A stretch of DNA of 64,000 nucleotides from Psychrobacter sp. P11G3. Lineage in GTDB: Bacteria > Pseudomonadota > Gammaproteobacteria > Pseudomonadales > Moraxellaceae. Every line of letters begins with the position of its first letter. Position 1 is the first letter of the stretch. Made by a program: the position numbers and the translations under genes. The notes beneath the pieces were generated by a model. It was given only the letters and a program-made list of their open reading frames with translations, did no database searches and had not been told where the DNA came from. Shown here one piece after another: positions 44,008 through 53,744 of the stretch. Location of the stretch: positions 1,488,001-1,552,000 of the forward strand of contig NZ_CM003596.1 of NCBI RefSeq assembly GCF_001435845.1, read 5' to 3'.

Positions 44008-44754
44008 TTACTGCTCTTCCGTTTGCGCATCCTGACTTTTGACGATTTTATGCTGATCTTCTGTGCTATCGACTTTCCAGTAGCTAGAAACATATAAATG
44101 CGTCTTTGGTATTGCGCGCTCAACTTTAAAGTACTGGCGCAATGCGCGCATACTATGGAACTCACACGCAGCCCATACAGCAGGTTGACCATCAAGCCAG
44201 TTCAATGATCTAACACAGCTCAGTAAAGGGCTATCGTCTGCGTTTGGATGCGCATTAATCACCCAATGTATCTCGACGTTCTCTGGTTTTTTGAGCGTCT
44301 GACGATCTGCCTTAGTCGTCACTTCAAGTACTGCGTAACCACGAGCATCAGTAGGCAACTGGGCTATGTTGACCGTAATCGCTGGTAGCGCGGTCATATC
44401 ACCGACTAATAAAAACCAATCTGCTTCATTGTTGATGAGTTTCTTTGGCCCTGGACTACCTATTAAAATTTGATCGCCGACTTGCGTATTTCGTGCCCAT
44501 GCCGATGCAGGTCCTTCTGTTTCATGTAAAGCAAAATCAACATCTATTGCATCATCACGTTGCACGCTCACTGTATAAGTACGCATCAATGGGCGACTAT
44601 CTGCATCTTGAGGGAATATCAGTTTGATATAAGCACTTTCTTGATCGATAGGGAAGTCAACCATGCCAGCACCGCCAAGTGTGACACGGCACATATTTGG
44701 CGTAATGTATTTAGTGCCAATAACTTCTAGTACTCTTGGAGTAGGTTTTGCCAT
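44008..44754 (-). CDS. Siderophore-interacting protein (ferric-siderophore reductase, ViuB/YqjH type)
   Basis: A 248-aa cytosolic flavoprotein that releases iron from imported siderophores by reduction. The FAD domain has 'CRVTLGGAGMVDFP', 'AYIKLIFPQ' and 'RPLMRTYTVSVQ' (the RxYT flavin site). The NAD(P)-binding part has 'LLVGDMTALPAI', 'EIHWVINAHP' and 'VWAACEFHSMRALRQYF'. The final 'YVSSYWKVDSTEDQHK' is typical of SIP proteins. AGAAGGAAAG precedes the ATG. It lies 74 bases after the TonB-dependent receptor gene on the same strand, so both are probably one Fur-regulated unit. Confidence 0.92.
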   Translation of the reverse strand: MAKPTPRVLEVIGTKYITPNMCRVTLGGAGMVDFPIDQESAYIKLIFPQDADSRPLMRTYTVSVQRDDAIDVDFALHETEGPASAWARNTQVGDQILIGSPGPKKLINNEADWFLLVGDMTALPAITVNIAQLPTDARGYAVLEVTTKADRQTLKKPENVEIHWVINAHPNADDSPLLSCVRSLNWLDGQPAVWAACEFHSMRALRQYFKVERAIPKTHLYVSSYWKVDSTEDQHKIVKSQDAQTEEQ

Positions 44755-44827
44755 ATTGTGCTTTCCTTCTAACAGCGGGTCAGGGGTTAGCTTACTAATA
44801 GAACCAACCCGCTGCTTGTAGTATTTA

Positions 44828-47008
44828 TTAAAAATTGGCTTTTAGACTGACTGTCATTTGACGTTCAGGTCCCATCCAGCAGTTATTGATGTCGTAACAA
44901 GCACCAACATAGGTTTTATCAAAGAGGTTATTGATGCTCGCACCCACAGTCAGCATAGGGTTGATTTGATAACTGCCACCGACATCTACCAGCGTCACGC
45001 TTGGTAGCTCATCTGTATTTTGTCTATCGATCTGCATACCATCTTCATAACGAACACCAGCATTGAGAGTGAGTTTGTCCGTAGCATAGTAGTCTGCCCA
45101 TAGCGTGGCTTTGTGTTTGGCAGTTTGAGCAGGGGTATTGCCGACCACTTCAGGGTTAATCTCTTCTTCTGTAATTTCAGCATCTGTATAGCTATAGCTC
45201 GCAGCGAGATCTACCCAGTCATTGAGCATACGACTGCCTGATATCTCAAAGCCTTTAGATGCAATTTCACCGGTTTGGGTTTGGTTTCTATAGTTGACGT
45301 AGTCTGAAACCACGACATTTTTTTGTGTGATGTCAAATACAGCAAGTGTTCCTTGAGTGGCACGATCTTTTGACAAGTACTTCACCCCAGCTTCTAGTTG
45401 ATCAGCAGTGGTTGGCTTAAATGCTTCATTAGTAATAAAGTTGCTACCGACCACTGGTTGAAACGACTGCGAGTAACTGGCATAAGGAGAGAAGCTATTA
45501 CCAAAATCATAAATGGCAGCGAAACGTCCACTGGTTTCTGATGCATCATTATCAATTTTCTTATCGCTATAGATGACGCCTCCAGTGGCTTTGGTTTGAT
45601 CAGTGATACTGTCAAAATCATCGTGACGTAAGCCTGCCACTACCGTCCAGTCTTTCCACTTCATTTCATCTTGTACATAAAAACCAAGCTGACTTTGTTC
45701 GATATCTTCCTCTTGACGATAAGCATCTAATGGCAGAGTATCAGCATTGATTTGTGAATAATCTGGATTAGATAAATCAAGATTTGGTGTGCCATCTGCC
45801 CCAGCATCATAGTAAGTCGCGTTGCTGTCTGTCTCTTGATACTCAACACCAAATAATAGATTGTGTGAGGTGTTAGCTGTATTGAATTTATAGGCAAGTT
45901 GGTTGTCCGTGGTCCAGTTATTCATGCTCTCATCCGTAGTATATGCCACACGATTGAGAATCGTGTCACTACCATCTACAAATCCTTCACTGTTATACAT
46001 ATTACGCTGCTGTGCTTCGGCGTCGGTATAGCGCGTGATATGTTTAAAAGTTAACTGGTCATTGATATCCCAGTTTACAGTGACGCTTGGCATGAATACT
46101 TCTTTGCTAAATTTATTCCATTTGTCACCTGCATAAGCATCACTATCTAGCTTGCCATAGCTTGCTTTGTAAACAGTGCCGACGGCAGGTAATGGGGTAG
46201 AAGGTACCATATCAGGATCGTCTTGATAATAAAGATTAGCGAGTACAGAAACGTTATCAGTCGCTTGCCATTTAAGCGACGGATTTATCAATAGGCGATC
46301 TTCTTCTGTGGTTTGCATTTGTCCATCTTTTTGGCGTTTTAGCGCCACAAATCGATAATCTAAGGTATCAGTGATTGGACTTGTACTATCGACAGCAACT
46401 TCTTTTAGATTTTGATTGCCGAATCGTAGCTGGACTTCGTTTTCTTGAGTGCTTTTAGGGGCTTTGGCTATTTGGTTCACCATACCGCCAGGTGATGCAT
46501 AACCATACAATGAAGATGCAGAGCCTTTCACCACCTCAACTGCTTCAGTGGCATAGATATCTACTTGGGGCATCAGATTCCATGCACCATCATAAGGCAG
46601 TCTTAAACCATCATAAAAGTTTGAATAGGTCTTAAATCCGCGGATATTGTACTCATCAAAGATAGAGACTGTACCGCGGCTCTCAGAGCTCACGCCTGGT
46701 TCATAACGTAATGCAGCATTGACGCTATCTGCCTGACGCTTTTGTAAAAGGTCTTGATCGATTCTGGTATAGCTCATTGGCGCATCGTTTGGGTCCAATG
46801 CAGTTTTGGTGCCAGTACTACGATAGCCATCTGAGTAGACGGTGATAGCATCTAAGGTAGCTGATGGTGTAGCAGCCTCATCGTTTTCAGTATTGTTTGT
46901 CGTCTCTACAGCGTACGCAGCGTGACTCATACCCATGATCAGGCCAATTTGTACTGCTGTGGTGAGATATTTTTTGCGAATGACGTTAGTGGTTAGATGA
47001 GACCGCAT
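44828..47008 (-). CDS. TonB-dependent ferric-siderophore receptor (FhuA/FoxA-like)
   Basis: A 726-aa outer-membrane receptor. Signal 'YLTTAVQIGLIMGMSHAAYA', a TonB box near 'ATLDAITVYSDGY', a plug domain with 'DAPMSYTRIDQDLLQKRQADSVNAALRYEPGV' and 'EAVEVVKGSASSLYGYASPGGMVNQI', then a 22-strand barrel ending in a Phe. The C-terminal 'GACYDINNCWMGPERQMTVSL' with paired cysteines resembles hydroxamate-type receptors. AAGAGGAAAT before the ATG at 47008 decides the start over a long Ile-rich upstream frame. A Fur-box-like palindrome lies 82 bases upstream. Confidence 0.92.
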   Translation of the reverse strand: MRSHLTTNVIRKKYLTTAVQIGLIMGMSHAAYAVETTNNTENDEAATPSATLDAITVYSDGYRSTGTKTALDPNDAPMSYTRIDQDLLQKRQADSVNAALRYEPGVSSESRGTVSIFDEYNIRGFKTYSNFYDGLRLPYDGAWNLMPQVDIYATEAVEVVKGSASSLYGYASPGGMVNQIAKAPKSTQENEVQLRFGNQNLKEVAVDSTSPITDTLDYRFVALKRQKDGQMQTTEEDRLLINPSLKWQATDNVSVLANLYYQDDPDMVPSTPLPAVGTVYKASYGKLDSDAYAGDKWNKFSKEVFMPSVTVNWDINDQLTFKHITRYTDAEAQQRNMYNSEGFVDGSDTILNRVAYTTDESMNNWTTDNQLAYKFNTANTSHNLLFGVEYQETDSNATYYDAGADGTPNLDLSNPDYSQINADTLPLDAYRQEEDIEQSQLGFYVQDEMKWKDWTVVAGLRHDDFDSITDQTKATGGVIYSDKKIDNDASETSGRFAAIYDFGNSFSPYASYSQSFQPVVGSNFITNEAFKPTTADQLEAGVKYLSKDRATQGTLAVFDITQKNVVVSDYVNYRNQTQTGEIASKGFEISGSRMLNDWVDLAASYSYTDAEITEEEINPEVVGNTPAQTAKHKATLWADYYATDKLTLNAGVRYEDGMQIDRQNTDELPSVTLVDVGGSYQINPMLTVGASINNLFDKTYVGACYDINNCWMGPERQMTVSLKANF

Positions 47009-47089
47009 CAGATTTCCTCTTGGACTAAAATGATTGAATATTATTTGTGACAGTTGAAGCAAATTTATAACGACGCTAATAATAACACT

Positions 47090-47108
47090 AATGATAATTA
47101 TTATCATT
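47090..47108 (-). promoter_or_regulatory. Fur box upstream of the first receptor
   Basis: AATGATAATTATTATCATT, a nearly perfect 19-bp palindrome of the GATAAT type. It implies iron repression of the receptor and the siderophore-interacting protein. Confidence 0.85.
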
Positions 47109-47456
47109 AAAAAGTTACAACGAGACAGTTTTGAGAAGTATTTGCAGGATTTAAACAGGTAGAGACGCAGTGTTGCGAATGACGCTGTATTACGAATAGA
47201 GTCACGCAGACTTACTGTTTTGAACGATGTATTTTAAACGATGGTTTTTGTCAGGCTTTTCTCGTATTATGCAGCAGCATTCTGAATACAATTATTTACA
47301 GTAGAGCTTTTACATCGCTGTATTGCAGTTATCATACGGCGTCATGCTAGCTCTCTGCGAGACCTTTTAAGAGTGGTCTTGCAAGCAGATACATCACTAT
47401 TATCGATAGGTTTACGTTGTTTATTGAGCAACCAAAGATTGTTTAAGGTCACATTT
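47109..47456. other. Spacer before the PepSY gene
   Basis: 348 bases between the Fur box and the PepSY start. I saw no gene, repeat or RNA. The Fur box lies far from the PepSY start, so control of that gene by it is uncertain. Confidence 0.4.
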
Positions 47457-48962
47457 ATGGACACACCCTCCAACCAATCCACCAACAACCAGCGCTATTT
47501 CACAGTGTGGCGTTGGCATTTTTATGCAGGCATTTTTGTTGCTCCCTTTCTAGTTGTTTTGGCGATAACGGCGCTCGGTATGCTGTTTATGTCCAACACA
47601 GTAGGACGTGATAACGACCGCTTAACGGTTATCGTGCCAGAGTCTACGGTTCAATCACCTGTCTCTACTCAAGCAAAGAACGCGCTGAGCACCTTGCCTG
47701 ATAGCACACTGGTTAAATATATCGCTCCTCGTGATACCGATACAGTGGCTTTATTTCAGATAAAATCAGACGACCAAAGCAATATGGTGGCAGTCAATCC
47801 TTATACGGCTGATATCGTCCAAAGTGTGCCTACCAGTAGCGGTCTTTATAGTACGTTTAACGATATTCACAGTGATTTGCTGATTGGTAAAGTCGGTGAT
47901 TATCTGTTAGAAACGGCGGCATCATTGACTATTTTGATGATTTTGTCTGGTTGGTATCTGTGGTGGCAAAAACGTAAATCAGTCAAAGCGATGTTGATAC
48001 CTAATGAAAGGGTAAGCAATAAGAAAAAACGCTCTTTTATCCGTACGATTCATGCGACATTGGGTAGTTGGATATCTGTGCTGCTACTGTTTTTCTGTAT
48101 ATCAGGTATGGCATGGGCAGGTGTGTGGGGTGAGAGAGTAGTGCAGGCATGGAGCCAGTTTCCTGCGGGTAAGTGGGGCGTTGCGCCTGTTCCGGTATCG
48201 ATTGACCACAGTCAACATGCTGTTATGAAAGATTCTACACCAGCGCCGCATGTGCATGGTGCGGCAGCGTCTGAAGCGCATACTGATGCACCCACACATG
48301 GCAGTGCTCTAAACTCAAGCGACACCAAAGAAGTTCCTTGGGTGCTTGAGCTGACGCCAATGCCTGTGTCAGGCACGACCATGGGTAAAGATGGTATCGC
48401 CGCCAATATACCGATTATGATTGATACGGTGGATCACTACGCTCGTGAAATCGGTTTTGTAGGGCGTTATCAATTGAACCTACCACAAGGTAGTACAGGC
48501 GTCTGGACCATTAGCCAAGATTCAATGAGCTATGATATGAAAAGTCCGACAGCAGATCGTACGGTACATATCGACCGCTATTCGGGTAACGTTTTGGCTG
48601 ATATTCATTTTGACGATTACAATGTGTTTGGTAAGTTTATGGCGGCTGGTATCGCGCTGCATATGGGCACGCTCGGATGGTGGAGCGTACTGGCTAATGT
48701 GCTATTTTGCCTAGCAGTAATCGCTATTTGTGTCAGTGGCTATATCATGTGGTGGCAGCGTCGTCCTCGTCAGGCGAGTGATAGCGTAGGATTAAACCCA
48801 CCAGCTCGCGGCTTAAATGTTTCCGTCTGGTGGCCACTTGCTATTCCATTATTAGTTGTGGCTATCATATTCCCGACTGCTATTATCGCGATTGTGGCTA
48901 TCGCGCTATTAGACTTCTTGGTGATTTCTCGAGTTGGGCTTTTGCAGAAGTTATTAAAATAA
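47457..48962 (+). CDS. PepSY-domain inner-membrane protein with His-rich loop
   Basis: A 501-aa PepSY-associated TM protein (PiuB-like), often found with siderophore receptors and thought to act in iron reduction or uptake. It has spans at about 20-45 ('HFYAGIFVAPFLVVLAITALGMLFM'), 150-170, 200-220 and 410-435, plus two C-terminal ones. Two PepSY-like periplasmic parts are visible ('AVNPYTADIVQSVPTSSGLY...IHSDLLIGKVGDYLLE' and 'VHIDRYSGNVLADIHF...GKFMAAGIALHMGTLGWWS'). Residues about 245-285 form a loop with at least eight His (HSQHAVMKDSTPAPHVHG and on). TTAAGGTC before the ATG at 47457 decides the start. Ends at a strong terminator. Confidence 0.88.
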   Translation: MDTPSNQSTNNQRYFTVWRWHFYAGIFVAPFLVVLAITALGMLFMSNTVGRDNDRLTVIVPESTVQSPVSTQAKNALSTLPDSTLVKYIAPRDTDTVALFQIKSDDQSNMVAVNPYTADIVQSVPTSSGLYSTFNDIHSDLLIGKVGDYLLETAASLTILMILSGWYLWWQKRKSVKAMLIPNERVSNKKKRSFIRTIHATLGSWISVLLLFFCISGMAWAGVWGERVVQAWSQFPAGKWGVAPVPVSIDHSQHAVMKDSTPAPHVHGAAASEAHTDAPTHGSALNSSDTKEVPWVLELTPMPVSGTTMGKDGIAANIPIMIDTVDHYAREIGFVGRYQLNLPQGSTGVWTISQDSMSYDMKSPTADRTVHIDRYSGNVLADIHFDDYNVFGKFMAAGIALHMGTLGWWSVLANVLFCLAVIAICVSGYIMWWQRRPRQASDSVGLNPPARGLNVSVWWPLAIPLLVVAIIFPTAIIAIVAIALLDFLVISRVGLLQKLLK

Positions 48963-48996
48963 GCGAATAGCAGAATACTGTTATTCCTTATATAGT

Positions 48997-49030
48997 AAAG
49001 GAGCGCCTTATAGTGAGGCGCTCCTTTTTT
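48997..49030 (+). terminator. Terminator after the PepSY gene
   Basis: AAAGGAGCGCCT pairs with AGGCGCTCCTTT around a 7-base loop, followed by more T. Confidence 0.92.
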
Positions 49031-49162
49031 GCTTAAAAATTGCTGATTTTAAAAGCGGATTATTTCAAAAACTGCTCAGATTAACTGCTACTTAGCTTAA
49101 AATTGATCAAACGTTTTATGGGATTGAAATAGCTCGGTCCATGCTAGTAGTTAACGCATTGC

Positions 49163-50944
49163 TTACTTAAGCATAGCAATGGCATCTTTGCTGGCACGCT
49201 GTCGCTCTTCGGCATTTAGCTCAATGAGACAGCCTTCTTTCATCAGTAATAATCGATCAGCATGCTCAAAATAGCCGTCATCATGGCTAATAATAAATAG
49301 TGTCTTACCCATGGCTTTTAGCTCAGGTATCAGCGTCTGGTAAAACACGCGACGAAAGGCAGGGTCTTGGTCGGCTGCCCACTCATCAAGCAGTAATATA
49401 TCCTTTTGTTCGGCGACGGCGATCAGCATAGCCAAGCGTTTACGCTGACCTTGCGACAACTTATCTGTAGAGAGTTTATGGTCAGACACACTTACTTTTT
49501 CTTGTAGGTTTAGCTTATGCAGCCAGTCAGATACTAGGGCCGCATCAGGCTCATTGCCTTGAATTCCAATCAGCTGCTTAAATAGATGCTGGTCGCTAAA
49601 AATCGCAGAAAATAGCTGTCTAAAATCGGCATTGTTCTCTGAGTCGACGCTCTGTCCATCGACTTGTACCGTCCCTGTAGTGGGGGTGAAGATACCAGTA
49701 ATGATTTTGGCAAGGGTGGATTTACCGCTACCATTCGCACCGATTAAGAAAACCACGTCACCTCGTTGCAAGGTTAAATTGACGGACTTTAAGATGTTAT
49801 TGGTAGGGTTTTGATTGCTATCACTATTATCACTGTTCTCGCTATTTTGAGCATTATCATTAACCGCTGTGTCTGGTGCATTACTATTATGACTGCTACT
49901 ACCTACATAGCGATACTCGATATTATTTAGAGTTATGGACTGCCAGTTCTGGGCGACAGTATCTGTTGCAAAGCTTGGCTGATGCTCGGCCAATTCTAAA
50001 GACTGTATCTTTTCTAGCGCAACTTGAGCAGTCTGCAATGTTGGGTAGGCGCCAACCGCATGTAGGAGCGGCGACTGCATAAACAAAATCGTTAAAGAAA
50101 AAGTAGTGGCAACCCCCATCGGAATATCGAGATAATTGGCCACTGCAAACACGATACCAATCGATGCGAACATCATAATATTGGACCAGTTCACCGCTGA
50201 TAAATGAAAAGTATCAGACTTGGTTACGGTCTTCTCGTACGATTTGGCATGAGCCAAGAAATCATCTGTATACAGTTTTTCTGCTCGATGTTGATTAAGA
50301 GCAAGCTCTTTACGACCTTCTATAATCGATTGATAATCCTGATATAAAGCGTCATTAATCTCTCTCAACTCGGTCAAATGCGTATAGACATGCTTGACCA
50401 ATATAGTACTTATCCAAATCGTCATCACAATCCAAAACATGACAATGAACAATAATGGCAACGACAGCCAGCCCAGATATAGCCCAACGCCAACAGACAA
50501 AATAATACCTTGTACCAGCTCTGGCATACGGACAAAAGCGACGGTAATTGATTGAATGTCTGAAGACAAGCTGGCAAGTAAGCGTGCACTACCCAAATGG
50601 TCTATCTGAGGAACGGTGGTATCGATGATTTGTTTGACCAGTTTGGTTCTAAGCTCATAGACAAATCGATGTCCCAATCGCGTCAATGCATATTGCGACA
50701 AAAATGTCGTCACTAGCAGTAAAAATACCAACAGTGAAAACTGCCCCAAACTGAGCCAAGATAAAGTGTCAAATACTGGCTGACTGATAAAGGTGTGATT
50801 GATATAGGCAATAATACCGACACTGACAGCGGCATTGATCAGATTTAGCAAAATGACTTTAAGAAAAGGCAGACGATAATTCGCCCAAATCATATGATAT
50901 AAAGAAGCAGTCGTACGAGAAGACGCTGTGGTATGAGAAGACAT
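49163..50944 (-). CDS. Cyclic-peptide/siderophore-type ABC exporter (PvdE/SyrD family)
   Basis: A 593-aa fused membrane-ATPase protein. Six spans lie in the first 310 residues ('FLKVILLNLINAAVSVGIIAYI', 'LGQFSLLVFLLLVTTFLSQYAL', 'GIILSVGVGLYLGWLSLPLLFIVMFWIV', and others). The ATPase has Walker A 'IGANGSGKSTLAKI', signature 'KLSQGQRKRLAML', Walker B 'ILLLDEWAADQDP' and the switch His of 'FIISHDD'. The DEWAADQDP motif is typical of the PvdE/SyrD/YojI group. An Asn/Ser/Asp-rich linker (about 350-385) interrupts the start of the ATPase domain. It lies 97 bases downstream of the second receptor gene, so they may be co-transcribed. No peptide synthetase is present, so it may move siderophore back out after iron release. 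Confidence 0.9.
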   Translation of the reverse strand: MSSHTTASSRTTASLYHMIWANYRLPFLKVILLNLINAAVSVGIIAYINHTFISQPVFDTLSWLSLGQFSLLVFLLLVTTFLSQYALTRLGHRFVYELRTKLVKQIIDTTVPQIDHLGSARLLASLSSDIQSITVAFVRMPELVQGIILSVGVGLYLGWLSLPLLFIVMFWIVMTIWISTILVKHVYTHLTELREINDALYQDYQSIIEGRKELALNQHRAEKLYTDDFLAHAKSYEKTVTKSDTFHLSAVNWSNIMMFASIGIVFAVANYLDIPMGVATTFSLTILFMQSPLLHAVGAYPTLQTAQVALEKIQSLELAEHQPSFATDTVAQNWQSITLNNIEYRYVGSSSHNSNAPDTAVNDNAQNSENSDNSDSNQNPTNNILKSVNLTLQRGDVVFLIGANGSGKSTLAKIITGIFTPTTGTVQVDGQSVDSENNADFRQLFSAIFSDQHLFKQLIGIQGNEPDAALVSDWLHKLNLQEKVSVSDHKLSTDKLSQGQRKRLAMLIAVAEQKDILLLDEWAADQDPAFRRVFYQTLIPELKAMGKTLFIISHDDGYFEHADRLLLMKEGCLIELNAEERQRASKDAIAMLK

Positions 50945-51040
50945 AGTAACTCAGTAATAAAATAAATTTTTGATAGCAGAAAAGGGAGTAGGTCGCGCCT
51001 AATCCCTTTTATGGAAGCTAATAAAGCCTACTAATAAAGC

Positions 51041-53350
51041 TTAAAAATCGAACGTTGCCGATACTTTTAAGGCCGTTGGTTCACCCGCATTTAAATAGCC
51101 ATAGCCTGGTAAACCACCTACAGACTGCCAGTAGTCTTCACCTGTGACATTGGTCACCATACCTTTTAGAGTAACGTCTTGCCCTGCCAGCATAGTGCGA
51201 TAGCGAGCACCTAAATCTAGGGTAGTATAGCCATCAACTTTTAAGGTATTGGCGGCATCGGCATAACGCGCACCTGTATGGATAACATCGCCCGTTAAAG
51301 TTAATCCTTCAACGGCGGCCAAATCATACTCTAGGTTGACGTTACTCTGTAATGTGGGCAGGCCAATGACGCTGTTGCCATCTAATGCACTATCGCCAGT
51401 ATCTTTTTGCTTAGCACTTAAATAGGTAACACCAGCATTGAGGCGCATGTTTTCACTTGGGCTACCAAAGACAGTTAGCTCAGCACCTTGATGGCGGTTC
51501 TCGCCAGTCGCGGTAAAGGTATTATTGTCATCGATATAAGCTCGTGGCTCATCAGTATGGAATATGGCAAAACTACTACCGATTACGCCATTGTCATATT
51601 TCACACCCAGCTCAGTTTGTTTGCTTACATAAGGGTCTAGGTTTTGTCCTGCATTGGTTATTGCATTGCCAGAATTATCAACCAATGGCGCAGCGGCACC
51701 TTTGGCAAGACTTTCGATATAATTACCATATACAGACCAGTCCATCGTTGGCTGATAAACGATACCGACGCTTGGTGTCCATGCGCTTTCATCATAGTCA
51801 GCTGTTTTGGTTTGGGTATTGTAGTCGTAGCTGGTTGTTTTGATATTCTGATGACGTACGCCTACCGTGGTTTTTAGCTTGTCATCAAACAGTGAGAACG
51901 TGTCTGCAAGCGCAAAACTCTGTAATTGAGTTTCACTCGTTCGCTTAGGGTCATCAAAACGTCCGCCAAAGAAAGCGGTATCTGACCAAGCATTGTCATA
52001 ATCTGTCGGGCGGTACAAATTGGTCGCGAGCTGGTTACCAAAGTCAAAAGCGTAAGCGCCTTTTTCTTCTTGATCATAAAGATCGGCGGCTAGTACCCAG
52101 TTGTGATCAATCTTACCTGTTTGCCATTGACCACGCAGACCAAGCTCAGCACTTTGTACTTTATCTTCTCGAATATTGTCAAAGCGGTAGGTTGAGCCAG
52201 TGCCATCTGCGTCAGATACTGTGAGGTTGGCTAACGAGTTGTCCTCATCACCATGTCTGATACCGTAGGCGCCATAACCAGTAATGCTTTCGTTAAAATC
52301 ATATTCTCCGCGAATCGTACCAAAGACATCCTCCTCGTTTGAATAACTCCAAGGCTGTGCCCAGTTTTTTGAGCCGTCTGGTGCTTTTGGTACATGAGAG
52401 ACACCAGCAAGCGTCACACTAGGACGAGTCTCTGATAGTTTGTTGTCTTGCCAGCCCAAATCAGCCGATAGACGATATTGATCTCCTCTATAATCTAAAC
52501 CAAGGGCAGCCAAACCCAAGGTCGACGACTCATCGTCGATAGCGCTGTCACCATCTTGATAAGCCGCATTAAAACGAACGCCAATAGCATCATCGCTACC
52601 AAAGCGATCACTGACATCTACCGCGACCTTACCTTGGTCACCTTGACCATAACCAAGCGTCACTTCACGTAGTGGCTCATTACCAGCACGTTTCGGTAGC
52701 AAATTGATTGTACCACCTGCGTTACCGCCACTGGGTGCTGCACCATTTAGCATGGTAGAAGCACCGCGCTGAACCTCGACGCGCTCGAACAACTCAGTTG
52801 CAATGTACTGTCTTGGTAAGATGCCGTATAGACCGTTGTACATGGTGTCATCTGAGGTGGTCACAAACCCACGCATAAAATAGGCTTCTTGAAAGTTACC
52901 AAAACCTCTAGCCACACGTACAGTAGGATCTTTTTTGAGTAAGTCGCCCACACTATGTGCTTGCTGATTGGTGATATATTCATTGGTATATGAGGTAGTA
53001 GAGAACGGCGTGTCCATGATGTCTTGATTGCCCAAGAGTCCAACGCGGCTGCCTGTCGCTACCTGTCCACCTTCATATGCGCTAGGTAATCCATCTGCTG
53101 ACGCATCAGCACTACTGGTCACGACGATAGTGTCCAGTACCACATTAGGGGTGGTTTGAGTATCTGCATCATCTACTAGCGCCCATGCCGAGTGACTTGT
53201 GGTTAGTATGATGACTGAACATAGTGATTTTAGAGGTAGCGATTTCGTCGATGGCAAACTTGAGGGTATGGATGCTAATCTCAGAGAAGAGCCAGACACA
53301 TTCAGAGAGTTAAGACGAAACAAAGCAGCAGATAAGCGAGACAGTTGCAT
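51041..53350 (-). CDS. TonB-dependent siderophore receptor (second)
   Basis: A 769-aa outer-membrane receptor. A long N-terminal region of about 55 residues precedes mature 'LVDDADTQTTPNVVLDTIVVTS' with the TonB box. The plug includes 'TGSRVGLLGNQDIMDTPFSTTSYTNEYITNQQAHSVGDLLKKDPTVRVARGFGNFQEAYFMRGF' and 'ERVEVQRGASTMLNGAAPSGGNAGGTINLLPKRA'. The barrel ends 'PTALKVSATFDF'. The plug pattern is typical of FhuE/FpvA-like ferric siderophore receptors. An ATG at 53350 after GGAAAT is chosen; another ATG lies 15 bases upstream. A Fur-box-like site lies 33 bases upstream. Confidence 0.92.
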   Translation of the reverse strand: MQLSRLSAALFRLNSLNVSGSSLRLASIPSSLPSTKSLPLKSLCSVIILTTSHSAWALVDDADTQTTPNVVLDTIVVTSSADASADGLPSAYEGGQVATGSRVGLLGNQDIMDTPFSTTSYTNEYITNQQAHSVGDLLKKDPTVRVARGFGNFQEAYFMRGFVTTSDDTMYNGLYGILPRQYIATELFERVEVQRGASTMLNGAAPSGGNAGGTINLLPKRAGNEPLREVTLGYGQGDQGKVAVDVSDRFGSDDAIGVRFNAAYQDGDSAIDDESSTLGLAALGLDYRGDQYRLSADLGWQDNKLSETRPSVTLAGVSHVPKAPDGSKNWAQPWSYSNEEDVFGTIRGEYDFNESITGYGAYGIRHGDEDNSLANLTVSDADGTGSTYRFDNIREDKVQSAELGLRGQWQTGKIDHNWVLAADLYDQEEKGAYAFDFGNQLATNLYRPTDYDNAWSDTAFFGGRFDDPKRTSETQLQSFALADTFSLFDDKLKTTVGVRHQNIKTTSYDYNTQTKTADYDESAWTPSVGIVYQPTMDWSVYGNYIESLAKGAAAPLVDNSGNAITNAGQNLDPYVSKQTELGVKYDNGVIGSSFAIFHTDEPRAYIDDNNTFTATGENRHQGAELTVFGSPSENMRLNAGVTYLSAKQKDTGDSALDGNSVIGLPTLQSNVNLEYDLAAVEGLTLTGDVIHTGARYADAANTLKVDGYTTLDLGARYRTMLAGQDVTLKGMVTNVTGEDYWQSVGGLPGYGYLNAGEPTALKVSATFDF

Positions 53351-53382
53351 GAATATTTCCAGCATGTAATTTAAATAGTTAT

Positions 53383-53401
53383 TATAATGATAATCATTTC
53401 T
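53383..53401 (-). promoter_or_regulatory. Fur box upstream of the second receptor
   Basis: TATAATGATAATCATTTCT matches the 19-bp GATAATGATAATCATTATC consensus at 15 positions. It is placed to repress the receptor and the ABC exporter. Confidence 0.8.
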
Positions 53402-53744
53402 ATTACAATGAATTACTGAGTCAATTTTAAATATACTAGGTTTGGTAAAGTACGGCTGTCGCTTGATAAGGTGCTAATAGCATCGTCTATAAATATGACT
53501 ATAGTCTTATATTTGGGAGTAGGGTGGCTCTTTAGAGTGAATAAAAAGAAGTATAAAGTAGATGATTGGTTTACCTGTTATAAGTAGTCTATATGGACAA
53601 TTTATTCATTTGAGCCAGTTCATGTATCAATGTATGCTATTGTTTTATCACGGGCATGGAGTACGCTGGTATCGCCCACCAGAGGTGCAGTCAAACGGAA
53701 TTGACTGATTTATATAATTGAAATGGATTTTTAAGGTGGCGCTT
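53402..53744. other. Spacer before the flavin monooxygenase operon
   Basis: 343 bases with no gene or clear repeat seen. The operon promoter must lie here; I could not assign -35/-10 boxes. TTAAGGTGG is the ribosome binding site of the monooxygenase. Confidence 0.4.

Noticed and set aside
47009..47107. N-terminal extension of the first receptor with an Ile/Val-rich start
   Set aside because: It reads through the Fur box. The ATG at 47008 has AAGAGGAAAT before it and is followed directly by the signal sequence.
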